Positions 1-9,190 of a stretch of DNA of 28,801 nt are shown one piece after another. The position numbers and the translations under genes were made by a program. Source of the stretch: Hydnum rufescens UP504 (lineage: Eukaryota; Basidiomycota; Agaricomycetes; Cantharellales; Hydnaceae); contig MU129048.1 of NCBI GenBank assembly GCA_014904985.1, positions 5,236 to 34,036 on the forward strand. The letters run 5' to 3'. The first letter of the stretch is position 1, and each line of letters begins with the position of its first letter. Below the pieces are notes generated by a model. The model was not told where the DNA came from and made no database searches. It saw only the letters and a list, made by a program, of their open reading frames with translations.

Positions 1-1
1 G

Positions 2-463
2 CAGGAGCTTGAGAGGTGCAAGGGTGAGCATGCCAACCTTCAGATGTGGTTCCATGAAGAGTATTCAGCTGCAATGGACCTCTTCATGGGATCCAAGGAT
101 GAAGATGTCTTGTATTTTGGGCTTCTGTGGGCACACCAACTGTATGACTGGATGACAGCTTGGAAAAAGGACATAGTCCAAGTGCCCATTGCTCCTGGTG
201 CTCCAAGTTGGGACTCGGTTTGAATGCCTTTGGCTACATCAACATTATGGCATGGTCTAACATCTGAGTGCAATTGGAACAAGAATCTTTAGTTGCCACT
301 ACAACCCCACCATGCCGGACCATAATTCTCAAAGTAGAAGGAATCTTGATGATTTTGATGCAAGTTCAGATGATGACTGGAGGGTGGTGAGCTGGAGGAG
401 TTAGCTGGAGTTTTGATAGCTGCAGTGGACCAAGCAATTGTAGAACTAGATTTGGATTCAGAA
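2..463 (+). pseudogene. C-terminal fragment of a transposon-type protein (KDZ-like?), 5' end outside window
   Basis: A frame open from the window edge (codons from base 2) encodes 73 residues, starting QELERCKGEHANLQMWF and ending GAPSWDSV before TGA at 221-223. It is Glu/Lys- and Trp-rich, like the helical tails of fungal KDZ-type transposases. Two further pieces look like the rest of the tail: a frame from 312 (MPDHNSQSRRNLDDFD, then DDDW) and one from 383 (GGELEELAGVLIAAVDQ, ending LDLDSE and TGA). Small indels or a lost intron must separate them. A GT at 218, CTAAC at 257-261 and AG at 291-292 could be an old intron, but splicing there does not restore the frame. No catalytic motif is in the window, so the KDZ label is only a resemblance. 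A host gene is possible. Confidence 0.4.
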
Positions 464-808
464 TGATATTTCTTTTACCATGTAAATGTTTCCATAATAA
501 AATGTCTCGTCTGCACCACAGTACAGCATTGCAGAATTCTACAAGTTCCAAAGTTGATCTCAAATTGAGCTCAAACCACTCTTTTGCTATCAAATACTCT
601 TTTGATCACTTTTTGATATCAAACATAATACAAGCCTATCAGGCACTATACAGATATCAAAATGACATACCTTTTAAGGCCCCTAAGACTGTCTGACCAG
701 CCTGACGGCAGGAGAATGGAGTCCCCCTATCTGGAGTCATTCACACGCATATTAAAACTATAAATGTGTTAACCACTTTTGAGGTCATTTGGATATCCAT
801 TGACGATC
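464..808. other. Spacer without recognisable gene
   Basis: A+T-rich at first, then mixed. Short frames here have no protein-like composition. I see no repeat shared with the rest of the window, apart from a short CTGACCAGCCTG near 695 resembling the sequence that follows arrays 1 and 2. Confidence 0.4.
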
Positions 809-1150
809 ATGTCAGCATCAATTCCATTTGTGGGCAAGCCCCCTCAAGCTCTCGACACCTTTGTGACATTAATCACCTCTAAAAACATTAAGAAGGTCGA
901 GGACTTAACTCTTTCCATCAGTGAATTGGGAGAATTGATCCTTGCAAAATGAAATTCTGGCAATCTCAATCTTCGAGTTTGTATTCCCCCGGAGAAGGGT
1001 TGCCCCTGGATAAGCACTTGAAGATGTAAAGAAGAGCCCTCCAAAGACCCAGAGGCAGCATTCAGTTCGCAGGTAAAGTGGTATTGCCAGGTGCAACTAG
1101 TGATGCAGCAGCGGCTTCGTCCTAGCTACACCATCCAATACTGTAAGTAA
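809..1150 (+). pseudogene. Unidentified broken reading frame
   Basis: A frame starting at ATG 809 runs 113 codons to TAA at 1148-1150 and is interrupted only by two TGA codons (first at 950-952). The translation is protein-like: it starts MSASIPFVGKPPQALD, continues through KKVEDLTLSISELGEL and later CIPPEKGCPW, and ends RPSYTIQYCK. I do not recognise the family. The stops could be CGA-to-TGA decay as elsewhere in the window. A possible donor, GTAAAG, lies at 1073, but no convincing acceptor follows at a normal distance. Minus-strand frames over the same bases have poorer composition and are treated as shadows. Confidence 0.35.
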
Positions 1151-1177
1151 TGCCGTTAATTATCTAGAAGTCCGTTC

Positions 1178-1679
1178 AGATTGAATCTGAAAACGCGTAG
1201 TTGCGGCTGCAGGGTTCCAGCAGATATCCATCCGCAGTTTCCTAACCGCCCAAGGACCCCTGGGAGCTTTAGGTTGAACCAGTCATTGTCTGTTCCCTGC
1301 AACGATGTGCCCTCATGCAGCCGGAATCCAACAGAACTCTCGCTTCCAAGAAGCCCATCTTGAAAAGTTCAGCACCTTGCCCCGTGAAACTGTGCCGGTG
1401 AGCACGTTGACAACACAGCACAGTCTGTCTGAATGCTATCCATTAATATCCCCATACAGGACACCGAATTGGAGCACGAATCAATGCCTATTGGGAGGTC
1501 ATCAAGGAAGGAAAATTCGGACAAAGGTGTCAGTGCAGACTTGTACTGCATCAGTGAACTGCCATTATCCATCTCGCAATTACTTAAATCCCTTTGGATA
1601 TAATTAAAGGAGGTGGGGGATAAAAAGAGCTGGCACAGCTGGGAAGACTTTCAGGCACATTTGCGGCGTCGCTGTCCAT
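1178..1679 (-). other. Possible exons of an unidentified minus-strand gene
   Basis: This stretch keeps more CpG than its surroundings. On the minus strand three consecutive frames look protein-like: ATG at 1679 (MDSDAANVPESLPSC, with a Pro run, to TAA at 1584); ATG at 1570 (MDNGSSLMQYKSALTPLSEF, to TGA at 1369); and a frame from 1366 to about 1178 (FQDGLLGSESSVGFRLHEG, later DNDWFNLKLPGVLGRLG). They lie in different phases, so introns or frameshifts would be needed, and I could not find convincing splice pairs. Plus-strand frames overlap (1181-1363, 1305-1607), so even the strand is uncertain. Confidence 0.22.
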
Positions 1680-2154
1680 CGTTCATACCTTCAGGATTGG
1701 ACAAAGAAGGTAAATACATGTTCACACAGGACCTTAAATGGCATTGATCGGTTTTCGTGTGCGTTTGCTCAATCGCGTTGTTAAAAATAATCTGCACGAT
1801 GCCTCACTGCTTTACTTGCTTTGCTCATAACCTGCTGCCTACCAATGTACACCACCAGACCATTGAGATGATGGTCTTTGCCTTGGCATCAAGGAAGAAT
1901 TTTCCGCAAGTTTTAAAATCAGAAATAGCTTCTAAGTTTCAATTCAACAATTGTGATACAAGTAGTCCAGCTAGAGTCAGAAACATTATGTCATATCAGA
2001 GTCATCCATATCATTTCTATACCTAGTAAGCCAATCAACTCATTGAGACTAACCTGAGCCCTCCCATACCTTTTCATTCCCAATCCCTATAACCTTAGCC
2101 AACATCTGGTGGTGTTAGTAATTTCTGCAGAGCTATAAAGCATCTTCTACACTG
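1680..2154. other. Spacer without recognisable gene
   Basis: No domain, repeat or RNA gene could be seen. A plus-strand frame at 1757-2026 has no protein-like pattern. The stretch leads into the first box of module array 1. Confidence 0.4.
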
Positions 2155-2295
2155 CACACCTGCTACAGTGGGGGTGTGGCTCTCTATAGAAGGTGAGTCC
2201 CCCCAGTGTATACACCCACACAAAAAGAGCAGTGAAAACTGCTCTTGTTGCACTGCCTTTATTTCTTAACTGACTGACTTTTTTTTTTCTATTAG
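2155..2295 (+). other. Module M1: box plus intron-like unit
   Basis: The box arms are CACACC (2155-2160) and GGTGTGG (2173-2179). A TATAG-like word follows, then donor AAG|GTGAGT (2193), hairpin arms 2221-2233 and 2238-2250 (13 bp, one mismatch) around a GAAA tetraloop, branch-like CTTAACTGAC, a T-tract, and acceptor ATTAG ending at 2295. The putative intron is 103 nt. Confidence 0.7.
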
Positions 2296-2377
2296 GTCTT
2301 CACCTTTCATGTGAATGAATACCAATGTGAGAACCCCACATATTGAAACCCAGTCAGCAATATATGGGGAACATAAA

Positions 2378-2510
2378 GTACCACACCCACCACCTTGGGT
2401 GTGTGGTACTACAAGCTGAGTTGTTTTTATTAATATTGTGGTGCAAGAAGAGCAGTGTAAACTGCTCTTCTTGTAATGCTTGTCTAACTAACATCTTTTT
2501 TTTTTTCTAG
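2378..2510 (+). other. Module M2: box plus intron-like unit
   Basis: The box arms GTACCACAC (2378-2386) and GTGTGGTAC (2401-2409) are perfect complements. The expected donor reads AAG|CTGAGT, so the GT is lost. The hairpin arms CAAGAAGAGCAGT (2444-2456) and its complement (2461-2473) enclose a GTAA tetraloop. CTAAC is at 2484-2488, then a long T-tract and TTCTAG ending at 2510. Confidence 0.65.
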
Positions 2511-2676
2511 ATCTTGTACTCAAATCTGCATGACCCCCCAACCCCTCACCTGCTGAGCCAAACCCCAGGACCCCAAACCCACCAGACAAACACCCTGTGA
2601 ACCCAAACCGAGTGAACAAAGATCCAGCAAGTGACCCCAAACCTGCCAAACCAAGCCAAGCCCCCTACACATCAAG

Positions 2677-2870
2677 GTAAGGGTTTTCTTTGGCTACAAT
2701 TGTGTGAGAAGAGCAGCCTTGGGCTGTTCTTCTTGGGCACATGGGTGAGCCTATGGATGTATATAATATAATAATATATGATGCATAATATGGCAGGGCC
2801 CCTGGGGGCCCCAGGCTCTGATATCTAGTTAGAGTATATAAATACCACCCTTGAAGCATCTAGTTAGATA
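2677..2870 (+). other. Module M3: terminal module of array 1
   Basis: Donor AAG|GTAAGG at 2677. Hairpin arms 2708-2718 and 2722-2732 with a 3-nt loop and one G:U pair. The conserved tail runs through an AT-rich microsatellite and GGCAGGGCCCC to two copies of TCTAGTTAGA (about 2823 and 2860). No clear acceptor was identified. It corresponds to M8 in array 2. Confidence 0.6.
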
Positions 2871-2973
2871 TGGATAATTGGCTGACCAGGCTGGAGTCAT
2901 GGGGAATGTCAGGGCCATGCTGCGATGAGGGTACCAAACAAATATAAACACAAATAATTCCGGCTAAGTCTGG

Positions 2974-3922
2974 TGTGGAAGATAAAAACATCCAGTATCA
3001 GAAAATGCGAAATCACACCACTCCCAGCCTTTGGACAATCACATGACCAATTACAAAATTAATTACAGCTATGCATGGAAATCGAATTTGTTCTATAACT
3101 CCATCAGTTTTGATTGGAGAGGTATGCCCATATAACTCTTAGAAAGCTATGATTTACACCTTTCGAACGGTACCAAACACAAGTCAAACAGACCAAAACT
3201 GCACTCTCCAGGCCAATTTTATTATAAAAATATGGGATTTCCAGTAAAAAATGAATTTCTCTGTCAGTTCGCATTCAATCCTCTTCAAACAACCGTGCCT
3301 AGAAAGATGTAACAAATCCGCATCCGATGGTACTGAGCGCATGAAGAACAGATCAAAACTGAACTCTACAGAATGATATTACTATCAGAATCAACACCCA
3401 TCAGTAAAAAATGAATTTCTCTGTCAGTTTACATCGGATCTGCTCAGAACCACCGAACCCAGAAAGCTGTTAAAAATCTGCATCAAATAATACCAAGAGC
3501 ATCTATTACAGATGCAAACTGCTGTTTCTGCATTGAATCCCATCCCATGCACTTGTCCCCATTATCAACCAGCAACAAAACACCTTAACCATTGGACTAT
3601 GCTCAAATTAATCTCCAAAACCCAGAGATATCCTTTCATTTTGCCTCCAGAATGCTCCACATGGTCAGTGACCTCATGCTCCAAGCATTCCACATGCTCA
3701 GCAAATTGGTGACATCACCCCCCCTCATGATTCCTTTTGTTCTCTTTATGAATGACATCACTATGACATCACCTCCTCATGATTCCTTTTGTTCTCCTTA
3801 TGCATGACTCAGCTATGACTGCATTATGACATCATCTTGTTATTTTTCTTTTGTTCTCACATATGACTCACCTGAGGGAGTCATATTTCTTAAACACAGC
3901 CACCTTCAGAAAGGTATAAAAG
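2974..3922 (+). repeat. LTR-like repeat U, 5' part (copy A)
   Basis: The sequence starts TGTGGAAGATAAAAAC and is the inverted match of the right-hand ends of U1 and U2. It holds three 160-bp degenerate monomers (TCAGTT words at 3104, 3264 and 3424). A CACATGCTCAGCAAATTGG stretch then leads to TGACTCA sites and a TATAAAA box at 3915-3921. Homology with U1 and U2 stops just after the TATA box, so only a U3-like part is present. The small frame at 3512-3712 recurs in U1 and is repeat sequence, not a gene. Confidence 0.7.
3915..3921 (+). promoter_or_regulatory. TATA box of LTR-like repeat U (copy A)
   Basis: TATAAAA preceded by CTTCAGAAAGG. It is conserved at the same place in U1 (16266-16272, minus) and U2 (19983-19990, minus), downstream of TGACTCA sites. 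Whether it is active is unknown. Confidence 0.4.
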
Positions 3923-4132
3923 GTTAGTAGCATATATCTAGACATGGAGTGAATACTATATAATAAATATTTATCCAAAAATGCAAATAATATGATGAAA
4001 ATAAGTCAGAGCTCAATAAGGCATGATATGCCTAATTGCAAAGTGGATTGGGTGACTTCCATGCTTCAGAATTGGCCCAAATTTAATATATTGGTGGTAT
4101 TGATAAACCTTACATGAGAAATTGATTATTCC
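3923..4132. other. A+T-rich spacer
   Basis: Beyond the end of U homology this stretch has no gene or repeat that I can match within the window. Confidence 0.4.
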
Positions 4133-4227
4133 AGATGATCCTTCCATTTTTTTAAAAAAAATTGCACCTTCAATTCCCTATTTAAGGAATTGAAGGTGCA
4201 AAAAATTAAAAAGTGAAAGGATCATCT
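4133..4227. repeat. Small foldback element (95 bp)
   Basis: Outer arms AGATGATCCTT (from 4133) and AAGGATCATCT (to 4227). Inner 16-bp arms are at 4162-4177 and 4186-4201 around an 8-nt loop, with T- and A-rich stretches between. It looks like a MITE-type foldback. No clear target duplication was seen. Confidence 0.6.
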
Positions 4228-5012
4228 AAGATATTGAATCACTGTGGAAGGAATAACTATCTAGTATCTGAAAATGCAAGTTTGGAAGTGCTCTGACCTT
4301 AGACCTCAATCAACAATCTGTTGGAGTGTTCAGGATGACCTTATCTTGCTATGGCCCAAAGACATCAAGGAAACCTGGTTGAAATGTCTCCATTTGACAA
4401 ACAAACTAAAAAGTTTTCTACATGCCAAAAAATATGCTTATGTAACCAATATTTGTAATCAAAAACCCGGACTCAAAAGTATGACTACATAATTAGTATG
4501 ACTAAGCAAAAGATATGACTCAGCCTGATTAGCCATCCAAATATCACACAGACTTTGATGCAGAAAAGTACACAGACATCCAAAAATACATACACTCATC
4601 TACTGTCACTTGCATCACACTGTCACCTGCATCAGATCCCTGCAACTTCATCAATTCTAGTTCATTTCTCATGAGGTTTTCTCTACACAGCAGGCAGACA
4701 TGTAACTAGCCTGCCTACAAAATTTGAGAGAAATTGGTGAGCAGTTCTTGAGATATGGTGTAATTACACAACAAAAGTGATAAATCAGTGTAAGATTGTG
4801 GGCTGACTGACCTCTAGCTTGGTCATATCATCAAGCTTACCCCTTTAGGCTGCCAAAACTTAAATATTACATGCTTGGGACCATATTTTATTATTGGAGT
4901 GAAGCATTGTTCATTTGTATCAAGGAAGAAAGAAGCCTCCAACTATGGAGGCCTGTTGGGGGATCAAAATTTTTGATTCCAGTACTTCCCCCTCTGCCTA
5001 CCCAACTTGGAA
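4228..5012. other. Spacer, CpG-poor, no recognisable gene
   Basis: Short frames only, for example 4274-4492, with no domain. A phrase near 4708-4752 (AAATTTGAGAGAAATTGG, then GAGCAGTTCTTGAGATATGG) resembles in form the phrases repeated in the palindrome and in U. Confidence 0.35.
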
Positions 5013-5483
5013 ATTATGTTTGGGAGACCTGAATCTCAGGCATGTGCAACAGAGAAGGCCTCTCAGGAACATGACAATGAAAAGAAAGACCTACTTGAAG
5101 CATACAAGGCTGATGTAGAAAAGGCTCATCTGGTAGGGAAACCAAACCCATCAATCCATGCATTCACCCAAAAGAAAGGGAAAGGTCATCTCTACAGCAC
5201 CATAAACAGACTTTATAATGGCAGCTGGACCCAACATGATGCAAATGCTGCCCCAGCTCATCTAACAAAAGAGCTGGAGGAAACTCTGTGCAAGTTCATC
5301 ATATCCATGGCAGACTGAGGCTTCCCTCTTACATGCACCCTAATGGAAGACTATGCTTTGGAGATGGTCCATGTGAACAAACCACACATTTGGAAACTTG
5401 GGAAGAGATGGCTGGACCATTACCTTGTCTGATATGGTGACTGTATCTCCATGAAATGGGGCACACCTCTTGACACTGTCCAT
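5013..5483 (+). pseudogene. pogo-like DDE transposase, N-terminal part
   Basis: Encodes the DNA-binding half of a pogo/Fot-type transposase. A psq-like helix-turn-helix word (HLYSTINRLYNGSWTQH) is followed by a CENP-B/Tc5-type helix-turn-helix region (HLTKELEETLCKFIISMAD, then GFPLT, then GKRWLDHYLV) and the linker GTPLDTVH. Two in-frame TGA codons (5316-5318 after MAD; 5430-5432 after YLV) sit where relatives commonly have Arg (MADRGFP, FL.RHGD), consistent with CGA-to-TGA decay. The reading frame stops abruptly at 5483, where an LTR-like insertion begins, and resumes in frame at 6853. ATG 5013 is the first Met of the frame. The true start may lie upstream. Confidence 0.75.
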
Positions 5484-6848
5484 TGTAAGCAGGAATCTCT
5501 TAAGAGACTATGCCACAGTCCAATATTATTGAATTGAGGATGAAAGGAGAGGGCCATGGAGTCAATCTGTAGGTTAAGGTCTGATTGAATGAAAGGCCTT
5601 GAGGTTGAGAAATTGTCTTGCTAGGGTGGGCTTGCTCTAACAATGAATGAATGGAGGATTTAATTCAGAAATCACACTGATGGCTCTCCTCTTGAGGGCC
5701 TATCCAAAACATGAACAATACTAGATGTATACTGGAAGTCACCCTGATACCAACAGCTGTCCTTCAAGACTTCAGAGACTGAGGGGGAGGGGAAATCAAT
5801 CAAAATTTGCATCCCCTGCACTTAATATACATCCTGGAATAGTGCCATGGTAACCAGCAGAAAGGTGGGGTTAAGATGAAAATGATGAAAAGCAATCAAG
5901 TCAAAAGCTTCAAAACTGAAAGAGATATTCAAGAATTAAGTCAGAATTGGGGAATATGGCTTAACCAAGCTATTCCTCCTCTCCTACTGAACAGAATCCC
6001 TTGGGGAATAGTGGGACTGGTCGTCCTAGACATACCCTCCATCAGACATGGAGTGCCAAAATAATAAATGTCCTTAGTAATCAGAAAAGCAGAGATAAAG
6101 ATGAAGTGAGGCATGGGGAGACTAAATAACAGAAGACTGAGTTCTAATCCACTTGTTTTTTCCTTGGTACAATTCGATGTGTATTTTTAGCGTCTTTCTG
6201 GGGGTGGTTGTTGCTAATGAATTGGATCAAAACCAACAGAGAAATTTGTGAAATACTGAAGGGCAATATGAAACTTGTAATAAAATCAACTTGGAGAATT
6301 CAGTTCATGTCCAATAGACATGAATTTAGTATCGTTCGAAAGGACTGAATTGTGGCTTTCTGGGAGCTATTTTTCTGAGTCTATTTGATCAAAACTGAGT
6401 GAGTTATTACACTTTTACTCCTTGAGAGTGTTGTAATAGCCCCTATTTAACATGTGACCAGTCCATGAGTTGGATGCAATGGCTTAGGTGATCTTGTTTA
6501 CATAATCCAGACTCATATATTGCTGTCAAGGCAATTAGTAGTGCATAATGGATTGAGTACCAAACAAACAGGGCAAGTTGAATTGCCTGAGCCACAGTTG
6601 GCTGGACTTGAAGTAACTACAATTTGAGGTAGCCTGTTGAAGACTCAGAGATGGACAAATAAATGTCTCATGTACAAGGTAGAGGAAAGAGAGATAAAAT
6701 GGGTCTTGGAAAATTGAAATCCACATTGTATGGCAATCAAAGGAATGATAGGTATTTGAAGGATTGGAATTGAATTAATTGAATTTGTTTGAGGAGGTAG
6801 TTGGGTCCTGAAGCAGAATGTATGTAGTAGGGTTTTATCCCTCCAACA
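5484..6848 (-). mobile_element. Solo LTR inserted in the pogo-like transposase
   Basis: A 1,365-bp insert starting TGTAAGCAGG and ending TCCAACA is flanked by CCAT on both sides (5480-5483 and 6849-6852). Removing the insert and one CCAT joins codons ...GAC ACT GTC CAT to GCA AAT GCA ATT in frame and gives LDTVH-ANAINPTT, the expected pogo linker. On the minus strand its end TGTTGGAGGGATAAAACC resembles the U end (TGTGGAAGATAAAAAC) and the start of the solo LTR at 19022, so minus orientation is preferred. It contains two diverged 160-bp U monomers (about 6165-6425). No coding capacity was recognised. Confidence 0.65.
6165..6425. repeat. Diverged 160-bp monomers related to repeat U
   Basis: Words such as TCTTTCTGGG, ACAGAGAAATTTGTGAAATA, ATCGTTCGAAAGG and AAAACTGAGTGAGTTATTA match the monomers of U2 (20364-20770) in the same order, about 160 bp apart. 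Confidence 0.55.
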
Positions 6849-6852
6849 CCAT

Positions 6853-7163
6853 GCAAATGCAATTAATCCCACCACAATCAGTGGATGGTTCACTCTGTTG
6901 CAGAAGACAGTCAACAACTACAACATCAAACCAGAAAATACATATGGCTTTGACAAGACTGGATTCCCTATTGGCAAGGGTCAGCAACCCTGTGTGGCAG
7001 CACACAAGCAAACCAAAACCCAGCATTCCACCTGTGGAGGTGGTTGTGAGAACATTACTGTTCTAGAAACTATCTGTGCTGATGGCACCTACCTCACACC
7101 TATTGTTATCTTCAAGGCAAACCAAGTCCAGCTAAGTCCAGAAGAATCTGGGCAAGAATGAGA
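6853..7163 (+). pseudogene. pogo-like DDE transposase, catalytic part (truncated)
   Basis: Continues the transposase interrupted by the LTR-like insert: NAINPTTISGWFTLLQ, NNYNIKPENTYGFDKTGF, PIGKGQQ, then ENITVLETICADGTYLTP and VIFKANQ. This is the start of the DDE_1-type catalytic domain. The D of FDKTGF is the expected first catalytic Asp, with Lys replacing the usual Glu that follows it. The frame ends at 7159-7161, and the remaining catalytic residues (second Asp, third Asp/Glu) are absent from the window, so the element is dead. No shift of frame occurs inside this part. Confidence 0.8.
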
Positions 7164-7690
7164 TAAGAAGGTTGGAGAGGTTGGAGGAGCAGTCCAGCAG
7201 CCCAGAAGGGACTAGGCAGAAATGAGCACAGTGGTCCTTAAGCTTGTGGACCCAAACTGGAAAATACTCAGAGTTGTAGTCCAGAGTAACAGTGGAAATC
7301 CTGAGAGACCAAAGCTGGGGTCTCTGGACTTCACTGCCAGACTACTTATACATGATTGCTATACTATGGGGGAGTGATTGCTAAACAGGATATGGTTACA
7401 GGGGGGCAGGAACAGGAATGCATGGGAGCATGTTGGAAGCAACAGGAAATGAAAAGGAAATTAAATTAAATCAGAAGCAGACTGGAAGCAAGCTGGAAGC
7501 AAACCAAACTCAGGGGAGGGAGTGGAGTGGACAGAGGGAGGAGTGGTCTGGAGTAGACTGGAGTGGACTGGAGTTGGCAGGAGTTGACCAGAGGTGAGTG
7601 GACATAGGCAGGAGTGATTTGGAGTTGATGGGAGTTGACTGGAATAGACTGGGAATGGCTGGGAAAGGGTTGAACCCTGACAGTGGCCCC
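7164..7690. repeat. GGAGT/GACTGG-rich degenerate minisatellite and spacer
   Basis: From about 7500 to 7670 the plus strand is a purine-rich string of short units like GGAGTTGACT and GGAGTGGACT with a period near 10-11 bases. No gene was seen. Overlapping minus-strand frames are low-complexity shadows. Confidence 0.5.
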
Positions 7691-7697
7691 ACAAATC

Positions 7698-7840
7698 ACA
7701 CAGCTGCTATAGTGGGTGTGGTTCTCTACATAAGATGAGTCCCCCCCCCCCAAAATATATTCAACTGTGCAAAAAGAGCAGTGACAGCTGCTCTTTTTTC
7801 ATGGGTTTTAATTTTTAACTAATGTAATATGTTATTCTAT
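7698..7840 (+). other. Module M4: decayed intron-like unit
   Basis: Degenerate box (CACACAGCTGC to GGGTGTGG). Donor position reads TAAG|ATGAGT (7735). Hairpin arms AAAAAGAGCAG (7771-7781) and CTGCTCTTTTT (7788-7798). ACTAAT is near 7818. The acceptor position reads TTCTATG, so the AG is lost. Confidence 0.55.
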
Positions 7841-7981
7841 GTCCTGAAGGTGAAAATCCACCAAACAAGAACCTGGGGATATGCCAAATGACCCACCCCC
7901 CTTCCCATACAACACAACCAAAAAAAACATGACCAATGACCAATGCAAGCAGGACAAACAAAAAGTGAATGGCTGCATGAA

Positions 7982-8118
7982 CCACACATCCACTACAGCA
8001 GGGTGTGGTTCTATATAAGATGAGCCCCCCCAATATATACAGCCACACAAAAAGAGCAGCTTTCACTGCTCTTTTTGCACTGCTTTGGAAATTTTTTCAC
8101 TGACACACTTTATTCTAG
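7982..8118 (+). other. Module M5: intron-like unit
   Basis: Box CCACACATCC to GGGTGTGG. TATATAAG (8012-8019). Donor position ATGAGC. Hairpin arms 8048-8059 and 8066-8077 (12 bp) with a 6-nt loop. CACTGACAC is the possible branch word. Acceptor TTCTAG ends at 8118 and is followed by ATTGGGG, as after M9. Confidence 0.6.
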
Positions 8119-8340
8119 ATTGGGGCCCATCCAACACATGATGATAACCCATGAAACAATGAGAGCAACATGACATGGCAATGTGATGCAGCAATGCAAC
8201 ACAGCAATGCAATACACAGCAACACAACATAGTAACACAACACAGCAACATGACATGCCAATGTGCCAATGATGTGACATATGGCACCATGCCAAATGAG
8301 TATGCAGCCCATGGCAATGCACCAAATAAGGGCCCAGAAT

Positions 8341-8491
8341 CACACACCCACCACAGCAGGTGTGTGGTTCTATATAAGGTGAGTCCCCACTCCCCTCAGT
8401 AGCTACAGGCCACAAAAAGAGCAGCTTTTGCTGCTCTTTTTGCATGGTTCTTAATTTCTAACTAACTTAAAAGTTCTGTCATGTATAGTAG
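8341..8491 (+). other. Module M6: best-preserved intron-like unit of array 2
   Basis: Box CACACACCC to GGTGTGTGG (8341-8367). TATATAAG|GTGAGT with the donor at 8379. Hairpin arms 8413-8425 and 8430-8442 (13 bp, perfect) with a TTTT loop. CTAACTAAC at 8458. Acceptor TATAG ends at 8488, or TAG at 8491. Confidence 0.7.
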
Positions 8492-8602
8492 TCCCCTGCA
8501 AACAAATACTGAGGAAAAACCCCTGTCCCCCCCCTTATTGATGCCTGAATGATGGGCACCTGTATGAACCCCCATATGTATGAGTGAGAGTACATGGCCC
8601 CA

Positions 8603-8757
8603 GTACCCCACCTGCTGCAGTGGGTGTGGGGTACTACAAGGTTTTTTTTATTTTATTTTAATTTTTATTCCTTATTCTTGTGGCACAAAAAGAGCAGCAT
8701 AAGCTGCTCTTTTTGCACTGCATTCATGTTCAACTAATTCATTAATTAGTTCTCTAG
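8603..8757 (+). other. Module M7: intron-like unit
   Basis: Box arms GTACCCCAC (8603-8611) and GTGGGGTAC (8626-8634) are perfect complements that differ from M2 by a compensated pair. Donor CAAG|GTTTTT (8641). Hairpin arms 8686-8698 and 8703-8715 (13 bp) with an ATAA loop. AACTAAT follows. TTCTCTAG ends at 8757. Confidence 0.65.
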
Positions 8758-8923
8758 ATATTGGACCAGAACCAACATGAACCCCTGACCACAGACCCAC
8801 CAAATGACACACCATGAATGAAAACAAAACTGCAAAGGCCCACACAAACAAAAACTGTGAGCAACCCCCCTTGAGGGATCACCCAAATGGAACCCAGGCC
8901 CCCCCAACTGGGGTGAATTCCAG

Positions 8924-9150
8924 GTAAGTATTGTTTCTTTAGCTGCAATTGTGCAAGAAGAGCAGCCTCTCACTGCTCTTCTTGGGCACAGGGTGAGCCC
9001 CACTGGGAAAGCCTATGGATATATATACTAATATAATAATAATAATAAATTAATAATGCATAATCTGGCAGGGGCCCCTTGATTGTATTACAGCAGCCCC
9101 TGGGGCCCCTGGTGTAAACATCTAGTTAGATATAATAAATGCAATGCTCA
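8924..9150 (+). other. Module M8: terminal module of array 2
   Basis: Donor CAG|GTAAGT at 8924. Hairpin arms CAAGAAGAGCAG (8954-8965) and its complement (8973-8984) with a 7-nt loop. The tail matches M3 and ends near TCTAGTTAGATAT (about 9120-9133). Confidence 0.6.
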
Positions 9151-9190
9151 TTATATCTAATATCATGTGGAAAAGTGGCTGACAAGCCTG

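Larger units (their letters stand above)
2155..2870 (+). repeat. Module array 1 (three intron-like modules)
   Basis: Three tandem intron-like modules are separated by C/A-rich, T-poor exon-like spacers (about 2296-2414 and 2511-2676). The array ends with a terminal module that array 2 also has: donor GTAAG, the words GGCTACAATTGTG and GAAGAGCAGCC, a GGGTGAGCC word, an AT-rich run, GGCAGGGGCCCC-like sequence and TCTAGTTAGATAT. The shared end suggests arrays 1 and 2 are copies of one element with a defined 3' boundary. No protein is evident. Confidence 0.75.
7698..9150 (+). repeat. Module array 2 (five intron-like modules)
   Basis: The longest array: M4, M5, M6, M7 and terminal M8, with exon-like spacers at about 7841-8019, 8119-8378, 8489-8640 and 8758-8923. 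The last spacer is 166 nt, like its counterpart in array 1, and both have CATGA at offset 19. M4 and M5 have lost the donor GT (ATGAGT and ATGAGC), while M6 and M8 keep GTGAGT and GTAAGT. The tail shares GGGTGAGCC, the AT microsatellite, GGCAGGGGCCCC and TCTAGTTAGATAT with array 1. Confidence 0.75.

Noticed and set aside
218..292. 75-nt intron in the left-edge fragment
   Set aside because: The donor GTTTGA is poor and removal leaves the following frame closed, despite a good CTAAC and AG.
1305..1607. 100-residue plus-strand frame
   Set aside because: No protein-like pattern, and it overlaps better-looking minus-strand frames, so it is not called as a gene.
3512..3712. 66-residue frame conserved almost identically at 16944-17144
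   Set aside because: Conservation comes from the repeat U itself. The frame is not kept in U2.
8048..8077. Hairpins with flanking T runs resembling bacterial intrinsic terminators
   Set aside because: The window is eukaryotic, and the hairpins sit inside intron-like units between donor and branch-site words rather than after genes.
8119..8340. CA-rich spacer with repeated CAGCAATGCAACA-like words as a CRISPR-like array
   Set aside because: Units are short, irregular and lack unique spacers. It is low-complexity sequence in a eukaryotic context.
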